A DNA stretch of 7,351 nucleotides from Candidatus Methylomirabilis sp. (GCA_020724105.1 DYHP01000040.1:1-7351); one strand, 5' to 3'; positions 1 through 4,885 are shown, numbered from the stretch's first letter. Made by a program: numbers and translations. The notes: a model not told the origin generated them from the letters alone.

Positions 1-48
1 AAAAATTGAATGGCGTGAATTGGCGTAGTTATGGCGTAAAATGGCAAA
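1..48. repeat. Tandem TGGCGT repeat just downstream of rpsK
   Basis: Four units starting with TGGC occur at 11, 21, 32 and 42, with spacings of 10, 11 and 10 nt. The units read TGGCGTGAAT, TGGCGTAGTTA, TGGCGTAAAA and TGGCAAATTA. Positions 21-45 are identical over 25 nt to 1184-1208, which follows infA. On the coding (minus) strand the array starts 3 nt after the rpsK stop codon and runs toward the window edge, so it may continue outside. No coding role is seen. It may be a short repeat element, or a processing or attenuation signal between rpsK and the next gene. Confidence 0.8.
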
Positions 49-435
49 TTACACACGCCTGGGTCTCGGCCTTCGGCAGCCGTTGTGCGGTATCGGCGTT
101 AAATCCTTAATGGACTGGACCAGAAAACCGTTGGCGTTTAACGCCCTGATTGCCGCCTCTCTTCCGCCGCCGACTCCCTGCACGTAAACCTTAACCATTT
201 TTACGCCGTAAGGAGCGGCTTTGCCCGCTAAATTTTTTATAACGACGGATGCGGCGTAAGGCGTCGATTTCTTGGGACCGGAAAAACCCACTGCCCCGGC
301 TGACGACCAAGATAGAACATTTCCGTTGTTGTCGGTTAAAGTCACGACGGTATTATTAAAAGAAGTGTGAATATAAACTCTGCCTTCACCGACTTGTCTT
401 ACGGCCTTTTTCTTTTTTGATTTCATCTCCGTCAT
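49..435 (-). CDS. rpsK: 30S ribosomal protein S11
   Basis: Structural protein of the 30S platform that contacts 16S rRNA near the E site and mRNA exit. The 128-residue product matches the usual S11 length (about 129). Recognisable stretches are GEGRVYIHTSFNNTVVTLTD near the N-terminus, the central GGREAAIRAL segment, and the C-terminal HNGCRRPRPRRV, a close variant of the family's HNGCRPPKKRRV. The start at 435 gives MTEMKSKKKK; a second in-frame ATG at 426 would remove three residues. Neither has a normally spaced Shine-Dalgarno sequence: the GGAG before the inner ATG directly abuts it. The gene lies 18 nt after rpsM, the standard order, and ends in TAA. It carries no palindromic insertion, unlike alaS and mnmA. 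Confidence 0.97.
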   Translation of the reverse strand: MTEMKSKKKKAVRQVGEGRVYIHTSFNNTVVTLTDNNGNVLSWSSAGAVGFSGPKKSTPYAASVVIKNLAGKAAPYGVKMVKVYVQGVGGGREAAIRALNANGFLVQSIKDLTPIPHNGCRRPRPRRV

Positions 436-453
436 ATTTTATGGAAAAAATTT

Positions 454-840
454 CTAAGTCTTTTGGGCTGCCGGCTTTCTGCCGCTGCCCATAGTTTTTC
501 TGACATTGCCGCGCACGGTTCTTGAATTGGTTTTTGTCCGCTGGCCGCGCGCCGGCAATCCTTTGACGTGCCTCGAGCCGCGATAACAGCCGATCTCCTT
601 TAATCTTTTGATGTTTGCGAGTGTGTCGCGTTTTAATTCACCCTCAACTCTGTGATTTTTCTCAATAATGTTTCTTAACCGATTCACTTCGTCTTCGGTC
701 AGATTATTGGTGCGTTTATTTTTGTCGACTTGGGCCTGTCCCAAAATTTTGTTAGACAAAGAACGGCCTATGCCGTAAATATAGGTTAAAGCGATTTCTA
801 TTCTTTTATTCGGGAGATTAACTCCGGCTATTCTGGCCAT
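454..840 (-). CDS. rpsM: 30S ribosomal protein S13
   Basis: Protein of the 30S head that forms intersubunit bridges and contacts the P-site tRNA through its basic C-terminal tail. The 128 residues begin MARIAGVNLPNKRIEIALTY, which is diagnostic of S13. A helix-two-turn-helix region follows, then IGCYRGSRHVKGLPARGQRT and the tail TNSRTVRGNVRKT. The tail extends to GSGRKPAAQKT, so the protein is somewhat longer than the E. coli form (118). The ATG at 840 follows the rpmJ stop codon by 4 nt and has an AGGG motif 8 nt upstream, so translation is probably coupled to rpmJ. The stop is TAG. Confidence 0.97.
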   Translation of the reverse strand: MARIAGVNLPNKRIEIALTYIYGIGRSLSNKILGQAQVDKNKRTNNLTEDEVNRLRNIIEKNHRVEGELKRDTLANIKRLKEIGCYRGSRHVKGLPARGQRTKTNSRTVRGNVRKTMGSGRKPAAQKT

Positions 841-844
841 AAAT

Positions 845-961
845 TTATCCCTGGCGCTGTTTGTGCTTGGGCGTTTTCGCGCAAATTACAAAAACGCGGC
901 CTTTTCGCCTCACGATTTTGCATTCGCGACACATTTTTTTAACCGACGCCCTCACCTTCAT
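845..961 (-). CDS. rpmJ: 50S ribosomal protein L36
   Basis: Small zinc-ribbon protein of the large ribosomal subunit that binds 23S rRNA near the factor-binding region. The 38 residues start MKVRASVKKMCRECKIVRRK and end PKHKQRQG, which is nearly family consensus. The zinc ligands C11, C14, C27 and H33 are all present, so this is the zinc-binding form. The open frame extends upstream to 1030 and would add 23 residues (MDSSSGFDTG...). The family always begins at MKVR, and the extra part runs into an inverted-repeat spacer, so the start at 961 is chosen. The 24 nt upstream are AT-rich and lack a Shine-Dalgarno sequence. The gene is 4 nt ahead of rpsM. Confidence 0.97.
   Translation of the reverse strand: MKVRASVKKMCRECKIVRRKGRVFVICAKTPKHKQRQG
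849..852 (-). promoter_or_regulatory. rpsM: Shine-Dalgarno-like AGGG of rpsM
   Basis: On the minus strand AGGG lies 8 nt before the rpsM ATG, within the last codons of rpmJ, and overlaps the first base-pairs of the rpmJ end. It is the only plausibly spaced Shine-Dalgarno match found before the genes in this window. Confidence 0.45.
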
Positions 962-1000
962 ATATTTATATATTTTATAGAAGCCACTCAACGCCATCAC

Positions 1001-1143
1001 CCCGGTATCAAAGCCCGACGAGGAGTCCACACCTTATAATGGTTTTCTCTCGGAACTCGCCTCCCGCCTCCGCTAAAGCTTCGGCGGGCAAATCGGCTTT
1101 CATTGCGCCAAATCGTTTCATTTTACCCCGGCTTGATACAGGG
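1001..1143. repeat. Imperfect long-range inverted repeat
   Basis: CCCGGTATCAAAGCC at 1001-1015 and GGCTTGATACAGGG at 1130-1143 are complementary apart from one bulged base and one mismatch. They enclose the hairpin at 1063-1088. The arrangement resembles the ends of a degenerate small element about 143 bp long. Confidence 0.5.
1063..1088. repeat. GC-rich hairpin
   Basis: CCCGCC (1063-1068) and GGCGGG (1083-1088) form a perfect 6-bp stem. The 14-nt loop contains the AAGCTT palindrome. No T tract follows on the minus strand, so a classical intrinsic terminator is not supported. Confidence 0.5.
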
Positions 1144-1148
1144 CGGGC

Positions 1149-1211
1149 AACGCTATTTTACGCCAGAAATTTATAGCGTAAAGTGGCGTAGTTATGGCGT
1201 AAAATGGCGTT
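1149..1211. repeat. Long hairpin with TGGCGT tandem downstream of infA
   Basis: The arms 1149-1165 and 1195-1211 are complementary at 16 of 17 positions, with a 29-nt loop. The right part is also a tandem of units starting at 1174, 1184, 1195 and 1205, spaced 10, 11 and 10 nt, the same rhythm as at 11-42. Positions 1184-1208 are identical to 21-45. The hairpin starts 1 nt after the infA stop codon on the coding strand and no U-rich tract follows. An RNA processing or 3'-end-protecting role fits better than intrinsic termination, but this is inference. Confidence 0.8.
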
Positions 1212-1212
1212 T

Positions 1213-1428
1213 CTAATAACGATAAACAATCCTGCCCTTCGTCAAGTCGTATGGCGTCATCTCAACCTTGACCTTGTCGCCCGGCAAAAGATGGATTCTG
1301 TTCAGACGCATTTTGCCGGAAAGGTGGCAAATTATCATCTGTCCGCTCTCCAATTTAACTCTAAAATTAGCGGACGGCAAGAGCTCAACCACTTCGCCGC
1401 CCACTTGTATAAACTCTTTATTAACCAT
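1213..1428 (-). CDS. infA: Translation initiation factor IF-1
   Basis: IF-1 binds the 30S A site and helps IF-2 and IF-3 select the initiator tRNA. The 71-residue product spans one OB fold, close to the usual 72. Typical motifs are the GGEVVELLPSANFRVKLESG strand pair, HLSGKMRLNRI, LLPGDKVKVEMTPYDLTKGR and the terminal IVYRY. The start MVNKEFIQ fits the family N-terminus, and no Shine-Dalgarno sequence precedes it. It is the first gene after a strong promoter at 1484-1510, with a predicted AT-rich leader of about 50 nt. The stop is TAG, followed almost immediately by the hairpin at 1149-1211. Confidence 0.97.
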   Translation of the reverse strand: MVNKEFIQVGGEVVELLPSANFRVKLESGQMIICHLSGKMRLNRIHLLPGDKVKVEMTPYDLTKGRIVYRY

Positions 1429-1483
1429 GTGTTTTTGAGGCTAATTTTACGATGAAAATATATTAAAATAACGCTATATATAT

Positions 1484-1510
1484 ATTATAATAAAGAGAAA
1501 ATTTTGTCAA
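1484..1510 (-). promoter_or_regulatory. Strong sigma-70-type promoter for infA-rpmJ-rpsM-rpsK
   Basis: On the minus strand TTGACA (1510-1505) and TATAAT (1489-1484) both match consensus exactly. The spacer is 15 nt; shifting to TAATAT gives 17 nt. The site lies in the 86-nt gap between the alaS stop codon and infA, with the -35 box 4 nt from the alaS stop. Transcription would start near 1477 and give an AT-rich leader of about 50 nt. It indicates that the ribosomal genes are transcribed independently of alaS. Confidence 0.8.
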
Positions 1511-1514
1511 GAGG

Positions 1515-3485
1515 TTATCCCAAAACCGCCTTTATTCGCCTTATGCCGGCCGAAACCGCCTCTTCTTTAACAATTTTGAAATGCCCCAACTCGCCTGCGT
1601 TCCTCACGTGCGGACCGCCGCAAATTTCTTTGGAAAAGGCCTGCCCCGACTTTAAGTCAAGGTCGTCGATGGTGTAAACCTTCACCCTTTCTCCGTATTT
1701 GTGCTCGAAAAATCCGAGAGCGCCCGATTTTTTGGCTCTCTCCACCGACATTTCCTCCATCTTTACCGGCAAATCTTTTTTAATTTGCTCGTTGACCAAG
1801 TTCTCAACTTGCTTGATTTGTTCGGTGGTCATTTTACCTTCATAAGAAAAATCAAAACGTAGTCGTTCGGCGGTAATGTTGCTGCCCTTTTGCGCGACGC
1901 GCTCGCCCAAAACTTTTCGCAACGCCGCGTGCAAAAGATGCGTGGCAGTGTGATATTTTTTGGAAATTTCCGAAGCGTCGGCTAAACCGCCTTTGAATTT
2001 TTTCTCCAAACCAGCGCGAGAAATTTTTTGATGTTTTTTAAACTCATCGTAAAAAATTTGTCTGTCAATATCAAAACCGCCTTTGCGCGCCAATTCCTCG
2101 GTAAGTTCAATCGGGAAACCGTAACTTTGATACAAATCAAAAGCCGCCTTGCCGTCAACTTTTTTCAACTTTTCAAACCGTCGCAAACCGTCGGCCACCG
2201 TCCTTTTGAATTTTTCCGCCTCGTCAATTAAAATTTTTTCAATTTCGTTATTTTTGACTTCGGGATAAAGATCGCCGTATAACTCCCTCGTCTTTTTTGC
2301 GATTTCCGAAATCCATCGCCCCGACTTTAAGTCGGGATCGCCGGAAAAATTTCTGGCGTAAACAACAGACCTCCTGATAAGCCTGCGCAGAATGTAACCC
2401 CGTTCCTTGTTTGACGGCAGGACGTCAGCGGCGGCGATAAATATTGCCGCGCGCATATGGTCAACGATGATTCTCAGAGCAGTTTTATTGCCTAAAACAA
2501 ATTCATCTCTCTGATTCTTTTGTATTGCAAAACTATCGCACAGCGCATTCATTATCTCTTGAAACTCGTCAATTTCATAAACGCTTTTGCAACCGTTTAA
2601 AACCGCTACCGCGCGCTCCAGCCCCATGCCGGTATCAATGTTTTTTTGTTTGAGCGGCACATACTCATACCCGTTTCCGCGTAAATCCGCGTCGCCATCC
2701 GCCTTTATCCGCGGAGTGTTGCTTGAATTATTGATAATCTGTTTTTTATCAACGCCACTAAAAGCCTCCTTCCGCCGCTTGTTATACTGCATGAAAACAT
2801 CGTTCCAGATTTCCACCCATCTTTTGTCTTTCGGGTCAAATTCCCGAGGCGATTCGCCCTCGCCCGACCAATAAAACATTTCGGTGCAGGGACCGCACGG
2901 CCCGGTTTCGCCGGCCGGACCCCACCAATTTTCTTCGCGGCCAAGATAAGCAATCCGCTCTTTGGGAATTCCTAAATTTAACCAAATTTTTGCCGCTTCT
3001 TCGTCAGCCGGGACTTCATCGCCTGCTTCACCTGAATCAGACACCTCGGAGGTGGCGGGGCCACCTCCGAGGTGGAACTGCCCCGACTTAAAGTCGGGGT
3101 CGCCAGCAAAGACCGATACTGCCAATTTTTCCTTCGGAATTTTAAGCCATTTTTTTGAAGTTAAAAATTCCCAAGACATTTCTATTGCCTCTTTTTTAAA
3201 GTAGTCGCCGAGCGACCAATTGCCGAGCATTTCAAAAAAGGTCAAATGCCAATCATCGCCAACCTCTTTTATGTCAGTGGTTCTGACGCATTTTTGGACA
3301 TCAACCAACTTTTTACCGGCGGGGTGTTTTTCCCCCAGCAAGTATGGCACCAAGGGATGCATGCCAGCAGTGGTAAAAAGCACGGTTGGGTCGTTTTCAG
3401 GAATCAAAGAAGCGCCGGGTATTTCCTTGTGCCCTTTTGACTTAAAAAATTCTATATATTTTTTGCGCAATTCCGCCGTTTTCAT
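1515..3485 (-). CDS. alaS: Alanyl-tRNA synthetase, short form with in-frame repeat insertions
   Basis: Class II synthetase that charges tRNA-Ala with alanine. At 656 residues it is well short of the usual 850-880. The N-terminal catalytic core includes the motif 2 region (R68-TTDIKEVGDDWH, FFEMLGNWSLGDYF) and motif 3 GMGLER (286-291). The editing domain keeps the metal-site HxxxH (H512, H516) and C622-x3-H626. The chain ends about 30 residues after CGGPH, so the coiled-coil/DHHA1 and C-Ala region is absent. Compared with typical AlaRS there are extra stretches at about 128-161, 257-271, 383-389 and 608-614; each coincides with a palindromic or tandem DNA repeat. The start at 3485 gives MKTAELRKKYIEFF, a normal AlaRS N-terminus. 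No Shine-Dalgarno sequence is seen, and a structured 182-bp element abuts the start codon. Confidence 0.96.
   Translation of the reverse strand: MKTAELRKKYIEFFKSKGHKEIPGASLIPENDPTVLFTTAGMHPLVPYLLGEKHPAGKKLVDVQKCVRTTDIKEVGDDWHLTFFEMLGNWSLGDYFKKEAIEMSWEFLTSKKWLKIPKEKLAVSVFAGDPDFKSGQFHLGGGPATSEVSDSGEAGDEVPADEEAAKIWLNLGIPKERIAYLGREENWWGPAGETGPCGPCTEMFYWSGEGESPREFDPKDKRWVEIWNDVFMQYNKRRKEAFSGVDKKQIINNSSNTPRIKADGDADLRGNGYEYVPLKQKNIDTGMGLERAVAVLNGCKSVYEIDEFQEIMNALCDSFAIQKNQRDEFVLGNKTALRIIVDHMRAAIFIAAADVLPSNKERGYILRRLIRRSVVYARNFSGDPDLKSGRWISEIAKKTRELYGDLYPEVKNNEIEKILIDEAEKFKRTVADGLRRFEKLKKVDGKAAFDLYQSYGFPIELTEELARKGGFDIDRQIFYDEFKKHQKISRAGLEKKFKGGLADASEISKKYHTATHLLHAALRKVLGERVAQKGSNITAERLRFDFSYEGKMTTEQIKQVENLVNEQIKKDLPVKMEEMSVERAKKSGALGFFEHKYGERVKVYTIDDLDLKSGQAFSKEICGGPHVRNAGELGHFKIVKEEAVSAGIRRIKAVLG
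1644..1664 (-). repeat. In-frame palindromic element, alaS copy 3 (degenerate)
   Basis: On the coding strand it reads GACCTTGACTTAAAGTCGGGG and encodes D608-L-D-L-K-S-G614. It matches the other two alaS copies but has two changed bases in one arm, so 7 of 9 arm positions still pair. It sits between the VYTID strand and FSKEICGGPH of the editing domain, where AlaRS normally has only a short link. Confidence 0.8.
2319..2339 (-). repeat. In-frame palindromic element, alaS copy 2
   Basis: The stem CCCGACTT/AAGTCGGG (8 bp, one central base) lies at 2320-2336. It encodes D383-P-D-L-K-S-G389, between the conserved RRSVVYARNF helix and ISEIAKK. Flanking bases GGCGA before and C after, on the coding strand, are shared with the copy at 3081-3101. 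Confidence 0.85.
2676..2715 (-). repeat. GCGGAT-type tandem/inverted repeat inside alaS
   Basis: On the plus strand TCCGC begins at 2676, 2686, 2698 and 2708, giving a unit of about 11 nt. TCCGCGGA at 2708-2715 is itself a palindrome and also pairs with the unit at 2686-2691. It encodes R-I-K-A-D-G-D-A-D-L-R-G (about 257-270). It lies between the conserved MQYNK and the run-up to motif 3 (NIDTGMGLER), in an extra stretch of roughly 35-40 residues. Confidence 0.6.
3042..3074 (-). repeat. 15-bp perfect inverted repeat inside alaS (TSEV family)
   Basis: Arms 3042-3056 and 3060-3074 are perfectly complementary with a 3-nt GGG loop. Each arm is built on a smaller palindrome of the CACCTCSGAGGTG type. 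It encodes residues 138-148, HLGGGPATSEV. The TSEV part recurs in mnmA at 4835-4855. It lies 6 bp from the DPDFKSG element at 3081-3101, forming a composite insertion of about 33 residues (128-161) between VSVFAG and EEAAKIW. Confidence 0.85.
3081..3101 (-). repeat. In-frame palindromic element, alaS copy 1 (perfect)
   Basis: CCCCGACTT/AAGTCGGGG is a perfect 9-bp inverted repeat with one central base at 3081-3099. It encodes D129-P-D-F-K-S-G135. The same frame and same outer bases as the copy at 2319-2339 point to one element family. Confidence 0.9.
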
Positions 3486-3486
3486 A

Positions 3487-3668
3487 CCCAGTATATCAAC
3501 CCAGTAGTAGAATCCCCGCCCAGTATAATCACGAAGTTGCTATACCGGGCTCCGGTTCACTACTAGGCTTCGCGTTGATGGTCTCTGGAAAGGCGAAGCG
3601 AGCGCAGTGAGCGGAGAGCCCCCGCATACAATGTGCCAAACATTGTTGTACGGGATTGTATTACTGGG
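3487..3668. repeat. 182-bp structured inverted-repeat element in the alaS leader
   Basis: The ends are CCCAGTA (3487-3493) and TACTGGG (3662-3668), with looser similarity extending inward. Inside are nested inverted repeats: ATCAAC 3495-3500 with GTTGAT 3574-3579; 3501-3512 with 3556-3567 (imperfect); and GCCCAGTATA 3518-3527 with TATACCGGGC 3541-3550 (one G-U). Two further hairpins follow: 3580-3586 with 3615-3620, and 3621-3654 (CCCG/CGGG plus ACAATGT/ACATTGT). The alaS start codon begins 1 nt after its end on the coding strand. No T-box TGGNACCGCG motif is present. It could be a MITE-like repeat or a leader RNA. Confidence 0.7.
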
Positions 3669-3680
3669 CTTACTTCCAAA

Positions 3681-3709
3681 ATTATATCTTAAATACGCTT
3701 ATTTTTCAA
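3681..3709 (-). promoter_or_regulatory. alaS: Sigma-70-type promoter for alaS
   Basis: On the minus strand TTGAAA (3709-3704) is followed by a 17-nt spacer and a perfect TATAAT (3686-3681). The -35 box lies in the last codons of mnmA and the mnmA stop codon falls in the spacer. Transcription would begin near 3674, about 6 nt before the 182-bp repeat element. The alaS transcript would therefore carry a leader of about 190 nt. Confidence 0.8.
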
Positions 3710-4871
3710 TAATCCCCCCGCCTAGGCATTCGTCTTTTAAATAAAACACCGCCGACTGGCCCGGCGCCGGCGCAAAAACCGGCTTCTTGAAAATAACTTT
3801 AATCCGATTTTTCCCAAGATTTAAAATCTTTCCCAAAACAGGTTTTGATTTATATCTAATCTGAATTTCTACTTTCAGTTTTCTGCTTTTAGTTTTCATA
3901 GCAAATTTTTGATCAATCCAATGCGCGCCAGAAATAATAATCTCTCGTTTTAAAATCAACGGATTTTTCAGATTGTTAGTAACAATTATCTGATTTTTCT
4001 TTTTATCTATCTTAGCAATATAATACGGTCCCTTGCCGCCAATGCCCGCCCTTTGCCCGATGGTGTAAAAAGCGACGCCGCGATGTTTTCCAATAACTTT
4101 TCCGTCCGCGGCAACAATATCTCCTAATTTCGCGTTAATTCGCGAACTTAGAAAATCATAAAGATTGGTGGTAACAAAACAAATCTCCTGGCTTTCGGGC
4201 TTTTCCGCAGTAAGCAGTTTGAATTGCCGCGCCAAATTCCGCACTTCTTCTTTTTTTAAATCGCCAAGCGGAAAAATCAGTTTTGAAAGCTGATTTTGGT
4301 TTAGGGTATAAAGAAAATACGACTGGTCTTTGTTTTTGTCTTTGCCGCGGAGGAGATGATAAATTGGAATTTGGAATTTGCCCCGACGGGTAGTCGGGGT
4401 CCCGACCGAAGCGTCGGGAGATTTCGGAAATTGAACAAGGCGGACGTAGTGGCCCGTGGCCAAAAAATCCGCGCCGTATTTTTGGGCTAATTTAAGCAAT
4501 AAATCAAACTTTATAAACTGATTGCAACGAACGCAAGGATTGGGCGTTTTGCCGCTTTTGTATTCCGAAATAAAATCGTTAATTACTTTTTTAGTGAATT
4601 CTTTTGATATATCAACCGTGTAATGCGGAATGCCTAATTTTTTGCAAACTTTTTTTGCGGACAAAATTCCCTCTTCCCCGCAACAAAGATCAACTGAATT
4701 TGTGCAATTAGTGTTTAAAAAATTAGTGGCGCAAAAGGTCTTCATCGTCAATCCAAAAACTCGAAAACCTTGTTTCTTGAGTAATGCCGCGGCCACCGAC
4801 GAATCCACGCCGCCAGACATTGCCACTCCGATTGTTTCCACTTCGGAGGTGGAAATATACTTCTTTTTCAT
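3699..4871 (-). CDS. mnmA: tRNA-specific 2-thiouridylase MnmA
   Basis: Catalyses ATP-dependent 2-thiolation of the wobble uridine of Lys, Glu and Gln tRNAs, with sulfur from a cysteine desulfurase relay. The 390 residues hold the PP-loop SGGVDSS (19-25), the nucleophile C116 in NPCVRCNQFIKF, the KDQSYFLYTL block near 181, and the persulfide cysteine C231 in ESQEICFV. A C-terminal beta-barrel domain includes GxxxFYTIGQRAGIG and PGQSAVFY. The frame is open to 4973, but that part overlaps the upstream gene and matches nothing in the family. The ATG at 4871, 14 nt after the upstream stop, is chosen. Residues 7-12 and about 148-171 are extra sequence that coincides with palindromic repeats. Co-transcription with the upstream surface-protein gene is likely. 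Confidence 0.95.
   Translation of the reverse strand: MKKKYISTSEVETIGVAMSGGVDSSVAAALLKKQGFRVFGLTMKTFCATNFLNTNCTNSVDLCCGEEGILSAKKVCKKLGIPHYTVDISKEFTKKVINDFISEYKSGKTPNPCVRCNQFIKFDLLLKLAQKYGADFLATGHYVRLVQFPKSPDASVGTPTTRRGKFQIPIYHLLRGKDKNKDQSYFLYTLNQNQLSKLIFPLGDLKKEEVRNLARQFKLLTAEKPESQEICFVTTNLYDFLSSRINAKLGDIVAADGKVIGKHRGVAFYTIGQRAGIGGKGPYYIAKIDKKKNQIIVTNNLKNPLILKREIIISGAHWIDQKFAMKTKSRKLKVEIQIRYKSKPVLGKILNLGKNRIKVIFKKPVFAPAPGQSAVFYLKDECLGGGIIEK
4366..4419 (-). repeat. Double hairpin plus AAATTCC tandem inserted in mnmA
   Basis: Two adjacent hairpins occupy 4381-4399 (CCCCGAC/GTCGGGG, 5-nt loop) and 4400-4419 (TCCCGAC/GTCGGGA, 6-nt loop). They encode S151-P-D-A-S-V-G-T-P-T-T-R-R-G164. Directly downstream on the coding strand are two tandem AAATTCC units (4366-4379) encoding K-F-Q-I-P. 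Typical MnmA passes from GHYVR to LLRGxDxxKDQSY with a shorter link, so this is an in-frame insertion of roughly 20 residues. Confidence 0.8.
4835..4855 (-). repeat. TSEV-family palindrome in mnmA N-terminus
   Basis: TTTCCAC (4835-4841) and GTGGAAA (4849-4855) form a perfect 7-bp stem around a loop that can pair further. It encodes S7-T-S-E-V-E12, just before the PP-loop strand TIGVAMSGG. The core is nearly the same as the arms of the alaS repeat at 3042-3074, in the same reading frame. Confidence 0.75.
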
Positions 4872-4885
4872 CACATTTCTTAAAC

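Larger units (their letters stand above)
962..1212. other. Repeat-bearing spacer between infA and rpmJ
   Basis: This 251-bp spacer is unusually long for the infA-rpmJ junction and holds no convincing gene. It contains, from right to left, the hairpin and TGGCGT tandem at 1149-1211, a GC-rich hairpin at 1063-1088, and an imperfect long-range inverted repeat with arms 1001-1015 and 1130-1143. No good promoter was found in it. The TATAAA-like stretch before rpmJ has no matching -35 sequence, so readthrough from the infA promoter is the simplest reading. Confidence 0.7.

Noticed and set aside
962..1030. N-terminal extension of rpmJ (MDSSSGFDTG...)
   Set aside because: L36 begins at MKVR in all known forms; the extension overlaps an inverted-repeat arm and has no family match.
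1149..1211. Intrinsic terminator after infA
   Set aside because: The stem is strong, but the sequence after it on the coding strand is GC-rich (GCCCGCCC), not a U tract, and the loop is long.
1..1212. CRISPR array from the repeated TGGCGT units
   Set aside because: Units are 10-11 nt with no unique spacers of CRISPR length and no cas genes.
1204..1455. Plus-strand open frame across infA
   Set aside because: It is the opposite-strand shadow of infA and has no recognisable protein features.
3486..3698. T-box riboswitch upstream of alaS
   Set aside because: The leader is structured, but no TGGNACCGCG T-box motif or terminator/antiterminator pair is visible.
3486..3698. tRNA gene in the mnmA-alaS gap
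   Set aside because: Neither strand shows a 7-bp acceptor stem with GGTTCRANYCC and a matching anticodon arm; the stems do not form a cloverleaf.
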